This document shows, piece after piece, positions 23,419 to 30,644 of a DNA stretch of 39,562 bases (positions are counted from its first letter, which is position 1; every line of letters starts with the position of its first letter). The position numbers and the translations under genes are program-made. The notes beneath the pieces were generated by a model. It was given only the letters and a program-made list of their open reading frames with translations. It was not told the DNA's origin and ran no database searches. The DNA lies in NCBI GenBank assembly GCA_964450915.1, contig CAYVFG010000007.1, forward strand, positions 1 to 39,562, written 5' to 3'. The stretch is from HO2-45-11b sp964450915. Its GTDB lineage: Bacteria > Patescibacteriota > Andersenbacteria > UBA10190.

Positions 23419-25299
23419 ATGCAGGTACATCCACTTATAGTAGGAGATATAAAGATCGGACCCGGGAATCCCACATTTATTATTGCGGAAGCTGGATTGA
23501 ATCATAATGGCAGCGTAGCTCGTGCGCGGGAACTCATTGATGCTGCCGCAGATGCCGGGGCTAATGCGGTAAAATTTCAAAAGCGAAATTTAGCGGAAGT
23601 GTATCAAAAAAAGATACTTGATAATCCAAATAGCGCAGAACAGAAATATCAGTATTTGATTCCCCTGCTCAAAGAGTTTGAATTGTCTGACGATGCGTAT
23701 CTGGAACTAGAGGCGTATGCTGCAAAGCGAAGTATTATTTTCATGGTGAATCCGTGGGATAAGAAAAGCTGCGACATGATCGAGAGCTTGTTGCATGTTC
23801 CGGTCTACAAAGTAGGATCTCCTGATTTTACAAATAATGAGCTTTTGGAATATATCGCAAAGACAAAAAAGCCCATGATCGTTTCAACAGGCATGGCGCA
23901 AGAAGACGAAATTAGGCAAGGGGTGGAATTTATCAAAACACTTGGCGTCCCGTTTGCGATTCTTCATTGCAACAGCACGTACCCCGCGCCGTTCAAGGAA
24001 ATTAATTTGAAGTATATGGATTCGCTGGGGGTGTACGGCGTTCCGGTAGGGTATTCCGGACATGAACGCGGAATTGCCGTTTCTATCGGAGCAGTTGCGC
24101 GAGGGGCCTGCATTATCGAGCGGCATATTACGACGGATAGAAACTTGGAAGGGCCGGACCACAAAGCTTCTCTGCTTCCGCAAGAATTTAAGGATATGGT
24201 TGCAGGGATTCGCGAAGTTGAGATGGCAGTCGGGGAAGGCGTGAAAAAGTTGTCCCGAGGAGAGATTATGAATCGAGAGTTGCTGGGCAAGAGTGTTGTT
24301 GCAAAGACGTTTATTGCGGACGGAACCGTCATTACGCGCGATATGCTTACTACAAAAAGTCCTGCAAAGGGCCTCTCTCCTCAAAAATTAGAAGAATTAG
24401 TCGGGGTTGTTGCATGCAGGGACATTCCTGCTGGCGACGCACTTACGGAGGATGATTTGGCAGGCGCTTCTTTAGCAAAAACGTTTTCATCGGAAGATAT
24501 TGCGTGGAAATGGGGACCCGTTGTTCGATGGAAAGATTTTGAAAGTTACCTGCACTATAAGCCGGATTTATTCGAGTTTCACTTGAGCGATAAAGACTTG
24601 GATGAAGAGATCCCAACTGGAAACTTTGAGCAAGAAGTGGTTGTTCATGCTCCTGAATACATGAAACGAGTGTATTTGAACCCTGCATCCGAAGATCCGG
24701 ATGAGCGAAAAGCTGTTATTGCCATTCTGCAGCGAAGTGTGGATGTTGCGCGAAAGCTCGGAGAATCATTCCAAGGTACGCCGAAATTTATCATTCATCC
24801 GGGAGGAATTACGCTGACGAAATCCCCTCATCCGGCAAAGCTGCTCGAATTATTTGCTGATACGTTATCTCAAATCAAATCAGACGGCGTAGAAATGCTT
24901 CCTGAAAACTTACCTCCTCGCCCATGGGTATTTGGAGGCGAATGGGTGACGAATATCTTTATGCTCAAAGATGAAATTAAGAAGTTTCTGGAAGAAACTG
25001 GGTACTCGATGTGTTTTGATACGTCTCATGCTGCGCTTTCTTGCAATCAATACGGCGAGGATTTGGTTGCTATGATTACAGAATTAAAACCGTTCATTCA
25101 CCACCTTCATGTTGCAGATGGTTCCGGTACCGGAGAAGAAGGATTACAAATAGGCCAAGGCACGGTGGATTTTAAGAAGATATTAGACCCGCTTGCAGGA
25201 TATTCCGAAACGATGGTTCCGGAAATCTGGCAGGGGCATTTGCATAGCGGGCGCGGCTTCTTAGAGGCGATGAACCATTTGAAGCAATACATGAAGTAG
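23419..25299 (+). CDS. NeuB-type sialic acid synthase fused to SAF and AP-endonuclease-like TIM-barrel domains
   Basis: This 626-residue protein is about twice the usual NeuB length. Residues ~10-280 match NeuB, which condenses PEP with a hexosamine-type sugar to make a nonulosonate: EAGLNHNG (24-31), DAGANAVKFQK (46-56), then YPAPFKEINL, YSGHE and IIERHIT. Residues ~285-350 form the SAF/antifreeze-like domain, with GKSVVAK and the IPAGDALTEDDL segment. From ~365 to the end lies a second barrel resembling the xylose isomerase/AP endonuclease 2 family, with FEFHLSD, VVHAPEY, FIIHPGG, MLPENLPP, CFDTSHAAL and HLHVADG strands carrying likely metal ligands. The fused barrel may prepare or epimerise the sugar substrate. 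It sits between the cyclase gene and a methyltransferase gene. Confidence 0.88.
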   Translation: MQVHPLIVGDIKIGPGNPTFIIAEAGLNHNGSVARARELIDAAADAGANAVKFQKRNLAEVYQKKILDNPNSAEQKYQYLIPLLKEFELSDDAYLELEAYAAKRSIIFMVNPWDKKSCDMIESLLHVPVYKVGSPDFTNNELLEYIAKTKKPMIVSTGMAQEDEIRQGVEFIKTLGVPFAILHCNSTYPAPFKEINLKYMDSLGVYGVPVGYSGHERGIAVSIGAVARGACIIERHITTDRNLEGPDHKASLLPQEFKDMVAGIREVEMAVGEGVKKLSRGEIMNRELLGKSVVAKTFIADGTVITRDMLTTKSPAKGLSPQKLEELVGVVACRDIPAGDALTEDDLAGASLAKTFSSEDIAWKWGPVVRWKDFESYLHYKPDLFEFHLSDKDLDEEIPTGNFEQEVVVHAPEYMKRVYLNPASEDPDERKAVIAILQRSVDVARKLGESFQGTPKFIIHPGGITLTKSPHPAKLLELFADTLSQIKSDGVEMLPENLPPRPWVFGGEWVTNIFMLKDEIKKFLEETGYSMCFDTSHAALSCNQYGEDLVAMITELKPFIHHLHVADGSGTGEEGLQIGQGTVDFKKILDPLAGYSETMVPEIWQGHLHSGRGFLEAMNHLKQYMK

Positions 25300-25313
25300 C
25301 ATACGGTTATACT

Positions 25314-26105
25314 ATGATTCCTATTTACAAATTCGACCCGAAAAACTTTGACCGTTCTCGCATGTGGGAAGATCGATATCGCACCATGTACACGCTGCTT
25401 GGCGATTTGTCTTCATATAAAAAACAGGCATTTTGGCCCGAGCTGGAAAAAAAGTTTGATCAAAAAGGCAACTATTTAGATGCGGGCTGCGGAATCGGCG
25501 GATGGATTTTGTTTTTATCGGAACAAGGCTACCGGGTAGAAGGAATCGATGCACATCCGCAGGCAGTGCGTTCTATGTCTGAATACAACCCTGATTTATC
25601 ACTCAAGATTGCAGGTAGCGATGCAATCCCGTTTGCTGACAGTGCATTTAACGGCATTCTTTCTATTGGATCATTAGAGTATACGCAAGGCGCAGTAGAA
25701 AATTCCCTCAAAGAATTTCATCGGTTGCTCAACGATGGAGGATTTTTATGCGTAGAAGTTCCGCTGCTCAACACGCTTCGAAGGTTTGCATATGTCCCCC
25801 TCAAAGCAATTCAGGCAGCAGTAATGCGCATGACCAATCAGCAGCCTACGTTTGCATATTACTTGTTTGGTCGAAACGAACTAGAAGACATGCTGATGAA
25901 TGCGGGGTTTGCCATCGAAGCAGTTATGGCACACGACCTGCCTGATAGCGGAAGCCATTACGGATTATATGCAACGTTTCCATTCTTGCGCGGCAGCAAG
26001 CCATACGAACTTAATATGTTCGGCAAAATCGTAAAAGCTATTTGCAATACTATTTCTCCCTGGGTTGCGTCTGCCGGAGTGGTTGTGATCGCGAGGAAGA
26101 AATAA
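25314..26105 (+). CDS. Class I SAM-dependent methyltransferase
   Basis: This 263-residue protein has the class I (type 11) SAM-binding motif YLDAGCGIGG (54-63), the acidic residue after strand 2 in GIDAHP (Asp79), and a SIGSLEY loop at motif II. It is followed by a GGFLCVEVPLLN strand. Position 14 bases after the NeuB fusion suggests methylation of a surface sugar or its lipid carrier, but the substrate cannot be read from the sequence. A TATACT box abuts the ATG directly, which is too close to act as its own leaderless promoter, so read-through from the upstream genes is more likely. It ends flush against the convergent SDR gene. Confidence 0.85.
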   Translation: MIPIYKFDPKNFDRSRMWEDRYRTMYTLLGDLSSYKKQAFWPELEKKFDQKGNYLDAGCGIGGWILFLSEQGYRVEGIDAHPQAVRSMSEYNPDLSLKIAGSDAIPFADSAFNGILSIGSLEYTQGAVENSLKEFHRLLNDGGFLCVEVPLLNTLRRFAYVPLKAIQAAVMRMTNQQPTFAYYLFGRNELEDMLMNAGFAIEAVMAHDLPDSGSHYGLYATFPFLRGSKPYELNMFGKIVKAICNTISPWVASAGVVVIARKK

Positions 26106-26840
26106 TTACCACGCAGTTAATCCGCCGTCGACGATGAGATTGGCGCCGGTCATGTAGCTGCTATCATCTGAAGCGAGGAATACTAACGGCCCGCCTACTT
26201 CTTCTGGATTTGCCATTCTCCCTAATGGAGTTCGTGCTCCGTACTTATCTGTAAAATCTTTTCCATGACCTTTAAATACGCCGCCGAGTGTTAATGTGTT
26301 AGCGCGAATACCTTTGTTTCCGTATGTTGTTGCCAAAAACTTGGTGAGCATTACAACTCCGCCCTTTGTAATAAAGTAATCAACGGGCTTCTGGGTGCCC
26401 TCAGGATAAATGCTTTGATCCGGCCCTACGACGCCATAGATGGAAGAGATATTAATAATATTTCCTGAACCCTTTGGAATCATCCGACGCACAGCTTCTT
26501 GCGCAATAAGCGTATAGCCAAGCAGGTTTACATCCAGGCTTTGTTTAATTAATTCTTCCGGGTAGTTTTCAAACTGCTTCGCATTTTGATCTGTAGATGC
26601 ATCAAATTTCGGATCAATTGCAGCATTATTGATAACGATATCTATTTTCCCGTGTTTTTGGATTACTTGCTCAAAGGCTTCTGCAATAGACTGCTTACTG
26701 GTAACATCCAGATTAATTTCCGCATTATCTCGATCTGTTACTACTACGGTTGCTCCTGCATTTTTGAGGGCAGTGACAAAATGTTGCCCTAAGAAACCAT
26801 TTCCTCCTGTTATAAGCGCTACTTTATTGGTGAGTGTCAT
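26106..26840 (-). CDS. Short-chain dehydrogenase/reductase
   Basis: This 244-residue classical SDR has the cofactor motif TGGNGFLG (11-18), NNAAI (71-75), the catalytic serine in ISSIYG (131-136) and YFITK (Tyr155, Lys159). A TGANLIVDGGLTAW C-terminus is typical. It probably oxidises or reduces a hydroxyl on a sugar or sugar acid. It is the third gene of a minus-strand operon: the aldo/keto reductase gene ends 4 bases before its ATG. SDRs of this type occur with NeuB/NeuA clusters, supporting a role in modifying the nonulosonate or its precursor. Confidence 0.88.
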   Translation of the reverse strand: MTLTNKVALITGGNGFLGQHFVTALKNAGATVVVTDRDNAEINLDVTSKQSIAEAFEQVIQKHGKIDIVINNAAIDPKFDASTDQNAKQFENYPEELIKQSLDVNLLGYTLIAQEAVRRMIPKGSGNIINISSIYGVVGPDQSIYPEGTQKPVDYFITKGGVVMLTKFLATTYGNKGIRANTLTLGGVFKGHGKDFTDKYGARTPLGRMANPEEVGGPLVFLASDDSSYMTGANLIVDGGLTAW

Positions 26841-26844
26841 AGCA

Positions 26845-27780
26845 CTAGTCTACCTTGGGCCACTTGGAAGGGTCAATTTGGGCGGAATCAGTAATTGATA
26901 GCTCTTGAAGCTGAATAAGTATTTCTTCTGGTAGCGGACCTTGCTCCAGAGCTTGCAGGGCACTTTCGATACGATTTGGTTTTACTGTCCCGATTAACGC
27001 AGTTGATATAGCTGGATTAGATAACACATACCGAATCGCGAGAGCTGGCAAGTCCGTCCCTATGCTTTTTGCAATTTCTTCCGCGATATCCGCCTTTTGC
27101 TTCAATTCGGCTAACTCATTCGGTAATTTTGATCGGGCAGGGGTAAGGGCGCCTTTTAGAAGGACTGATCTGTTGATAATACCGATGTTATATTCACGTG
27201 CTTTTTTAAGGACATTGTGCGCCATTCTTTGATCAACTATATTGTTCGCAAGCTGAATGGTCTCAAAAAACTTAGTTTCAATCGCGGCCATCGCAACAGC
27301 TTCTCCGCGAACGGCGATCCCGACGTGCATCACCTTTTGTTCATTTTTGAGTTTTTCGGCAATTTCAATAATCTCAGAAAAATCAGTGTAGTCTTCTAGT
27401 TCGTTATGAAATTGCGCGAGCTGGAGTGTTTCTTGGTTCAAGTTTTTTCGGCTCAAATCGATGTCTTCTCGTAACTGTTTTTCAAGTTCTGCGCCGTGCA
27501 ATCCCGGCTCATTTTTTAGGAACTGGCCGAACTTTGTGCCGATCACAATATTCGGATTTTTTCCGATTTCAGACTTGCCGATTCTTTCTTCCGCCAGCCC
27601 ATATCCGCGCGCCGTGTCGATGTATGTGATCCCCATTTCGACCACACTTTTTAAAAGCGTGATAGCGTCTTGTTCGCTTGGCAGCCCTTCGTTTCCAAGC
27701 CCATATGCCAGGCCAATTTCTACTGTCCCAAGACCGATTTTTGATACTTCCAAGCTTGTTGATCCGAGTTGATTATTCAT
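26845..27780 (-). CDS. Aldo/keto reductase
   Basis: This 311-residue (beta/alpha)8-barrel oxidoreductase belongs to the aldo/keto reductase superfamily. It has the N-terminal LGLGT-like SKIGLGTVEIG, the catalytic Asp and Tyr in YIDTARGYG (Asp55, Tyr60), the Lys in IGTKFG (Lys83), and a FHNEL segment for the His region. It probably uses NADPH. Its start overlaps the stop of the YhcH-like gene by 4 bases (27777-27780), and the SDR follows 4 bases after its stop. The pairing of two reductases with sugar-acid genes suggests stepwise reduction of keto-sugars. Confidence 0.88.
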   Translation of the reverse strand: MNNQLGSTSLEVSKIGLGTVEIGLAYGLGNEGLPSEQDAITLLKSVVEMGITYIDTARGYGLAEERIGKSEIGKNPNIVIGTKFGQFLKNEPGLHGAELEKQLREDIDLSRKNLNQETLQLAQFHNELEDYTDFSEIIEIAEKLKNEQKVMHVGIAVRGEAVAMAAIETKFFETIQLANNIVDQRMAHNVLKKAREYNIGIINRSVLLKGALTPARSKLPNELAELKQKADIAEEIAKSIGTDLPALAIRYVLSNPAISTALIGTVKPNRIESALQALEQGPLPEEILIQLQELSITDSAQIDPSKWPKVD

Positions 27781-28247
27781 ATCTCAAGCATGCTCTTTTT
27801 AATTTTTATAACAACCTTCCTTACTTCTTTATGTATGCCATTTTGAAGCTTCGGCATATGGAGTTCTTGAGGGAAAAAGATGGCGAAATCATGAGGTTGC
27901 AAGATGCAGAGACTCATTTTTTCTGTCGGAAGAAAGAGTTGGTAGTCCTTTTCTTTGTTAAGCTCTTTTTCTGCGAGCCCCCCTATCGGAGCGTGCCCAA
28001 TAGCCTCTCCACCGCTCAAACAATAGTGAATGTCAATATATTCTTCGTGTACTTCAAAGAATGTGTCTTCTGGTCGTAGCGTGGTAACGGACATAATATT
28101 GGCATAGATATCTCGATCTTGTATCTTGTGTTCGCCGTCCGGAAGGTTGTTGGCATGCGTTTGAATCCAGGAAAGCGTTGTTTCCCAAGCTGGATGAGTT
28201 AAGAGCTTATTATATGTATATGGTTTATTGTATTGACCGTGAAGCAT
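27777..28247 (-). CDS. YhcH/YjgK/YiaL family protein (DUF386)
   Basis: This 156-residue cupin-like protein matches the YhcH/YjgK/YiaL family, which includes EbgC and the E. coli nan-regulon protein YhcH. Typical features are the DGEHKIQDRDIYANIM region, FEVHEEYIDIHYCLSGGE with clustered His/Glu metal ligands, and a C-terminal PHDFAIFFPQELHMP strand followed by VRKVVIKI. YhcH has been proposed to act on sialic acid intermediates, so its place beside NeuB- and NeuA-like genes is meaningful. It leads a three-gene minus-strand operon with an extended -10 box 6 bases before the ATG. Confidence 0.9.
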   Translation of the reverse strand: MLHGQYNKPYTYNKLLTHPAWETTLSWIQTHANNLPDGEHKIQDRDIYANIMSVTTLRPEDTFFEVHEEYIDIHYCLSGGEAIGHAPIGGLAEKELNKEKDYQLFLPTEKMSLCILQPHDFAIFFPQELHMPKLQNGIHKEVRKVVIKIKKSMLEI

Positions 28248-28253
28248 TATTTT

Positions 28254-28263
28254 AGTGTATCAT
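28254..28263. promoter_or_regulatory. Overlapping divergent leaderless -10 boxes between YhcH-like and neuA-like genes
   Basis: On the minus strand TGaTACACT (TACACT at 28259-28254) lies 6 bases before the ATG at 28247. On the plus strand TATCAT (28258-28263) lies 6 bases before the ATG at 28270. The two hexamers overlap by two bases, so RNA polymerase should be able to occupy only one direction at a time. Confidence 0.6.
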
Positions 28264-28269
28264 GGGGGT

Positions 28270-29064
28270 ATGAATAATCTATCGAATCCAAAACGAGAAC
28301 CAGTTGATGTTGCAGTTATCATCCCGGCTCGCGCAGGCCAGCAAAGCGTGCCGTACAAAAATCTCCAAACATTGGGCGGAAAAAGCTTGGTCCAGTGGGC
28401 TATTGAAGTTGCTTTTGAAGCTAAAAATGTTGATGTTGTTATCGTGTCTACGGAGGACGAAAAAATTGCAGAAGAGGCGAAAAAATTCGGGGCACTGGTT
28501 GCTCCGCGCCCGCAAGAATTTTCTCAACCGACATCGGGCGATGCAGGATTTTATGACCATGCAGTAAAGTGGATGGAGCACGAGCATGGATGGACTCCGG
28601 AGTTTTTAGTGAATCTGCGGCCGACAAGTCCGCTCCGATTCGCTCAAGATATTGATCGCATGGTTGAACACATAAAGAGTTCAGGAGCAGACGGATTGAA
28701 AAGCGTTATCCCTACCCCTTTACATCCATACAAAATGTGGCAATTAGAGGGTTCGACCGAAATTGGGTCATCGGGAAAACTGATTCCCGTATTTGATAAT
28801 GATTTTCGGCGCCAGCATGGGCCAGATCAGCCACGGCAAAAAATTCAACAGATGTTCCCGGTGTTTTTCCAAGACGGCCAGGTTGATATTACGCGAAGAA
28901 AGTTCGTGCTGCGCCCTGAAGCGCTGGAATTAGAAAATATTTGGGGAGAAAACCTTCATGGGTTTGTTTTAGATCCTCGAACAAGTACTGATTTGGACGA
29001 GCCGGCCGACTTTATTCGAGCAGAAAAAATCTATCGCGACATGCAAGAGGAGCGTAATAAATAG
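28270..29064 (+). CDS. Acylneuraminate cytidylyltransferase-like (CMP-nonulosonate synthetase)
   Basis: This 264-residue protein resembles NeuA/PseF/LegF enzymes, which activate nonulosonic acids with CTP. The N-terminal nucleotide-binding loop ARAGQQSVPYKN (20-31) corresponds to the usual ARgGSKxxPxKN, with unusual Gln residues in place of Ser-Lys. Further matches are VIVSTEDEKI, LRPTSPLR and the late DLDEPADFIRAE segment. The ATG at 28270 is preferred over an upstream GTG at 28255 because a -10 box would lie within the longer coding frame, 6 bases before this ATG. Together with the NeuB fusion it implies a CMP-activated acidic sugar. Confidence 0.85.
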   Translation: MNNLSNPKREPVDVAVIIPARAGQQSVPYKNLQTLGGKSLVQWAIEVAFEAKNVDVVIVSTEDEKIAEEAKKFGALVAPRPQEFSQPTSGDAGFYDHAVKWMEHEHGWTPEFLVNLRPTSPLRFAQDIDRMVEHIKSSGADGLKSVIPTPLHPYKMWQLEGSTEIGSSGKLIPVFDNDFRRQHGPDQPRQKIQQMFPVFFQDGQVDITRRKFVLRPEALELENIWGENLHGFVLDPRTSTDLDEPADFIRAEKIYRDMQEERNK

Positions 29065-29074
29065 CGCGCTATTT
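29059..29074. repeat. 16-base perfect palindrome spanning two convergent stop codons
   Basis: The sequence AAATAGCGCGCTATTT covers the TAG of the neuA-like gene and the convergent TAG of the small minus-strand gene. Both genes end in AAA-TAG, which builds the symmetry. It could be a minimal bidirectional terminator, but it lacks a good loop or T-run. Confidence 0.4.
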
Positions 29075-29416
29075 CAATTCGTCCTGGAGCTTCTTGAGTC
29101 CTGCTGGGCCTTGTTTTGCGGCGTCTTCTACCTTCTTCCGCATATTTTCAGGCAGGCGGGAAAGGATCCCAGCCATTAAATGTTGCGCCGTAACGGTAGT
29201 TTTGCCTTCTTTCCTCGCTGCTTCTTCTGCAGCGTTTGAAAGTTCCTGCTTGATGCGTCCTTTCATCATTGATGGTACTGGAGCCTGAGAAACTGCCTGC
29301 GCGAGCGCCGTGATAGCCGAGTTATCCCATGACAGCTGACCTGCCTTAGGAGATTGTTGAGCGGATGGCATGTTTTGCCCTTCTTCTTTTGATTTCTTTT
29401 TCCAAATATTGAACAT
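29069..29416 (-). CDS. Small protein with PCP_red-like helical domain
   Basis: This 115-residue protein has a basic N-tail (WKKKSKEEG) and Gln/Ser-rich residues. A domain from about 30 to 85 shows A-x-x-x-L...VP-x-x-M-K-x-R-I-K-x-E-L-x-x-x-A-E-E-x-A-R-x-x-G. This resembles the PCP_red helical domain (PF08369) otherwise known from the C-terminus of light-independent protochlorophyllide reductase. No bacteriochlorophyll genes are present, so here it is probably a stand-alone nucleic-acid- or protein-binding helix bundle. The C-terminal tail is Lys-rich. The function is unknown and the domain match is by eye. Confidence 0.6.
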   Translation of the reverse strand: MFNIWKKKSKEEGQNMPSAQQSPKAGQLSWDNSAITALAQAVSQAPVPSMMKGRIKQELSNAAEEAARKEGKTTVTAQHLMAGILSRLPENMRKKVEDAAKQGPAGLKKLQDELK

Positions 29417-29439
29417 GGATATAGCATGGGTGATATCCT

Positions 29440-30150
29440 ATGAAAGCGCAATTAGATTTATTCCCATTCCCGGTCTCTGTGAGAAGGAGTTCTCGTGCGC
29501 GCCGCATGGCAATTCATGTAGAGGCGATGGGGCAGGTAGAGCTGGTGTTGCCGAAACGCGCATCTGAAGCATCCGGCATGGCATTTCTCGCAGAGCGACA
29601 AGATTGGATTATTCAAATATTGAAAAAGCAGGAATCAACGGTACGCGTTATGCCTGTTACTGAATTAAAAAACGGGGCGTCGCTCCCCTTTTTCGGAGAT
29701 AGTTTGCTGCTCCGAGTAATTATAGAGCCGAAACGGACGAGATCATTTCTTGAGGAGAGGGGCGGAGAGCTCGTTGCTCGTATCCCGAATATCTCCAAAC
29801 TTCGATCGGCGGTATCCCGGTTTTATATTGCGCAAGCGAAGCAGTATTTTATCGGGCAGTCGCACGAGTATGGTCAGATTATCGGCAAGAAAATTCCTCG
29901 AGTGCGCGTCATAGATATGAAAACGCAATTGGGAAGCTGCAATCACAGGACGCACACGCTTACGTTTAATTGGAGGCTGGCGCTTGCTCCGGAACACGTT
30001 GCTCGATATGTGACGGCTCATGAAGTTGCTCATATTATCCATGCGAACCATTCTCCGCGATTCTGGAAAGCTGTTGCGCAGCTGAACCCAAATTACGCAT
30101 CGTCGCGCTCCTGGTTAAAACAGTATGGGGGTTCTCTTATAATAAAATAA
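29440..30150 (+). CDS. YgjP/SprT-type M48-like metallopeptidase (DUF45)
   Basis: This 236-residue protein matches the YgjP (DUF45, WLM/SprT-like) family of zinc metallopeptidases. It has the LGSC segment (164-167) before the helix, and the zinc-binding HEVAH (194-198) followed by NHSPRFW with the third His (His204) and a late LNPNY stretch. Family members are cytoplasmic and of unclear substrate; SprT relatives repair DNA-protein crosslinks, so a role in proteolysis of damaged or bound proteins is possible. The gene ends in a strong hairpin terminator immediately after the TAA. Confidence 0.88.
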   Translation: MKAQLDLFPFPVSVRRSSRARRMAIHVEAMGQVELVLPKRASEASGMAFLAERQDWIIQILKKQESTVRVMPVTELKNGASLPFFGDSLLLRVIIEPKRTRSFLEERGGELVARIPNISKLRSAVSRFYIAQAKQYFIGQSHEYGQIIGKKIPRVRVIDMKTQLGSCNHRTHTLTFNWRLALAPEHVARYVTAHEVAHIIHANHSPRFWKAVAQLNPNYASSRSWLKQYGGSLIIK

Positions 30151-30179
30151 AACCCCACTCGTTGGAGCGGGGTTTTATA
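30146..30179. terminator. Strong (bidirectional) intrinsic terminator
   Basis: AAAACCCC (30149-30156) pairs with GGGGTTTT (30169-30176), enclosing an inner CTC/GAG stem and a GTTG loop. A-rich and T-rich flanks on both sides allow it to work for the plus-strand metallopeptidase and for the minus-strand zinc-ribbon gene that ends at 30195. Confidence 0.85.
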
Positions 30180-30194
30180 TACTCAACAATGAAA

Positions 30195-30332
30195 TTACAT
30201 TGCTGATCCTCCCATTGGCTCAGCTGGAGTATCCGTGCTCGGCATCTCTCCTTTGCTTGCGCACATTGCGCATAGGCCAGCTTCGTTTAATTCAACGTTC
30301 TCTGTTCCGCATCCTGTACATGTTCCTACCAT
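30195..30332 (-). CDS. 45-residue zinc-ribbon protein with a near-perfect Shine-Dalgarno site
   Basis: This frame encodes 45 residues starting MVGTCTGCGTENVELNEAG, followed by LCAMCAS. The two CxxC pairs (Cys5/Cys8 and Cys21/Cys24) are spaced as in a short zinc ribbon. The tail is Pro/Met/Gly-rich (EPMGGSAM). AAGGAGGTGA (30339-30348 on the minus strand) ends 6 bases before the ATG, with AGGAGG 8 bases away. This is an almost ideal anti-16S match, exceptional in this window. An extended -10 lies further upstream. The role is unknown; small zinc ribbons of this kind may bind RNA or ribosomes. The strong ribosome binding site suggests high expression. Confidence 0.8.
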   Translation of the reverse strand: MVGTCTGCGTENVELNEAGLCAMCASKGEMPSTDTPAEPMGGSAM

Positions 30333-30381
30333 ATAAATCACCTCCTTCAAGTGTTGTTAGTGGATGATACGTCCTATTACT

Positions 30382-30390
30382 AGCATACCA
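30382..30390 (-). promoter_or_regulatory. Extended -10 (TGgTATGCT) for the zinc-ribbon gene
   Basis: On the minus strand TG, G, then TATGCT lies about 50 bases before the ATG at 30332. This leaves a leader of roughly 40 bases carrying the Shine-Dalgarno site. It contrasts with the 6-base spacing at the leaderless starts. Confidence 0.4.
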
Positions 30391-30426
30391 GCGCACAAAA
30401 GGATTGCATACCCATTTACTTTGTTC

Positions 30427-30432
30427 TATAGT
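30427..30432 (+). promoter_or_regulatory. Putative -10 box (TATAGT) for the 30441-efp unit
   Basis: TATAGT ends 8 bases before the ATG at 30441 with no Shine-Dalgarno site between. Confidence 0.45.
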
Positions 30433-30440
30433 GTTCCGTT

Positions 30441-30638
30441 ATGGTAACTTTTGATAATTTTCGAGAAATGCTAGGATTATTAGTAATGATCATCGGTTTC
30501 TCGATTGCCTTGTTGATATTGCCGAATCCGGGACAGCACCCCGCTATCGTATATGCGCCAAATCTTCTTCCAAGCGCCGAATCCGGGACCCGGGTTGAAA
30601 AAATAACCGTTCCGATACATACTCTATTTGCTAACTAA
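30441..30638 (+). CDS. Small single-pass membrane protein upstream of efp
   Basis: This 65-residue protein has one hydrophobic helix (about 10-28, LGLLVMIIGFSIALLIL) followed by a 36-residue tail that is probably extracytoplasmic. I recognise no family. It starts 8 bases after a -10-like box and its stop lies 6 bases before the efp ATG, so the two are likely co-transcribed. No function can be assigned. Confidence 0.55.
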   Translation: MVTFDNFREMLGLLVMIIGFSIALLILPNPGQHPAIVYAPNLLPSAESGTRVEKITVPIHTLFAN

Positions 30639-30644
30639 TGTACT

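Noticed and set aside
23884..24384. 166-residue minus-strand open frame opposite the NeuB domain
   Set aside because: It is antisense to a strongly conserved coding region and has no start signals.
25308..25313. TATACT as a leaderless promoter for the methyltransferase gene
   Set aside because: It abuts the ATG with no spacer, too close for initiation at the start codon; co-transcription with the NeuB fusion is more likely.
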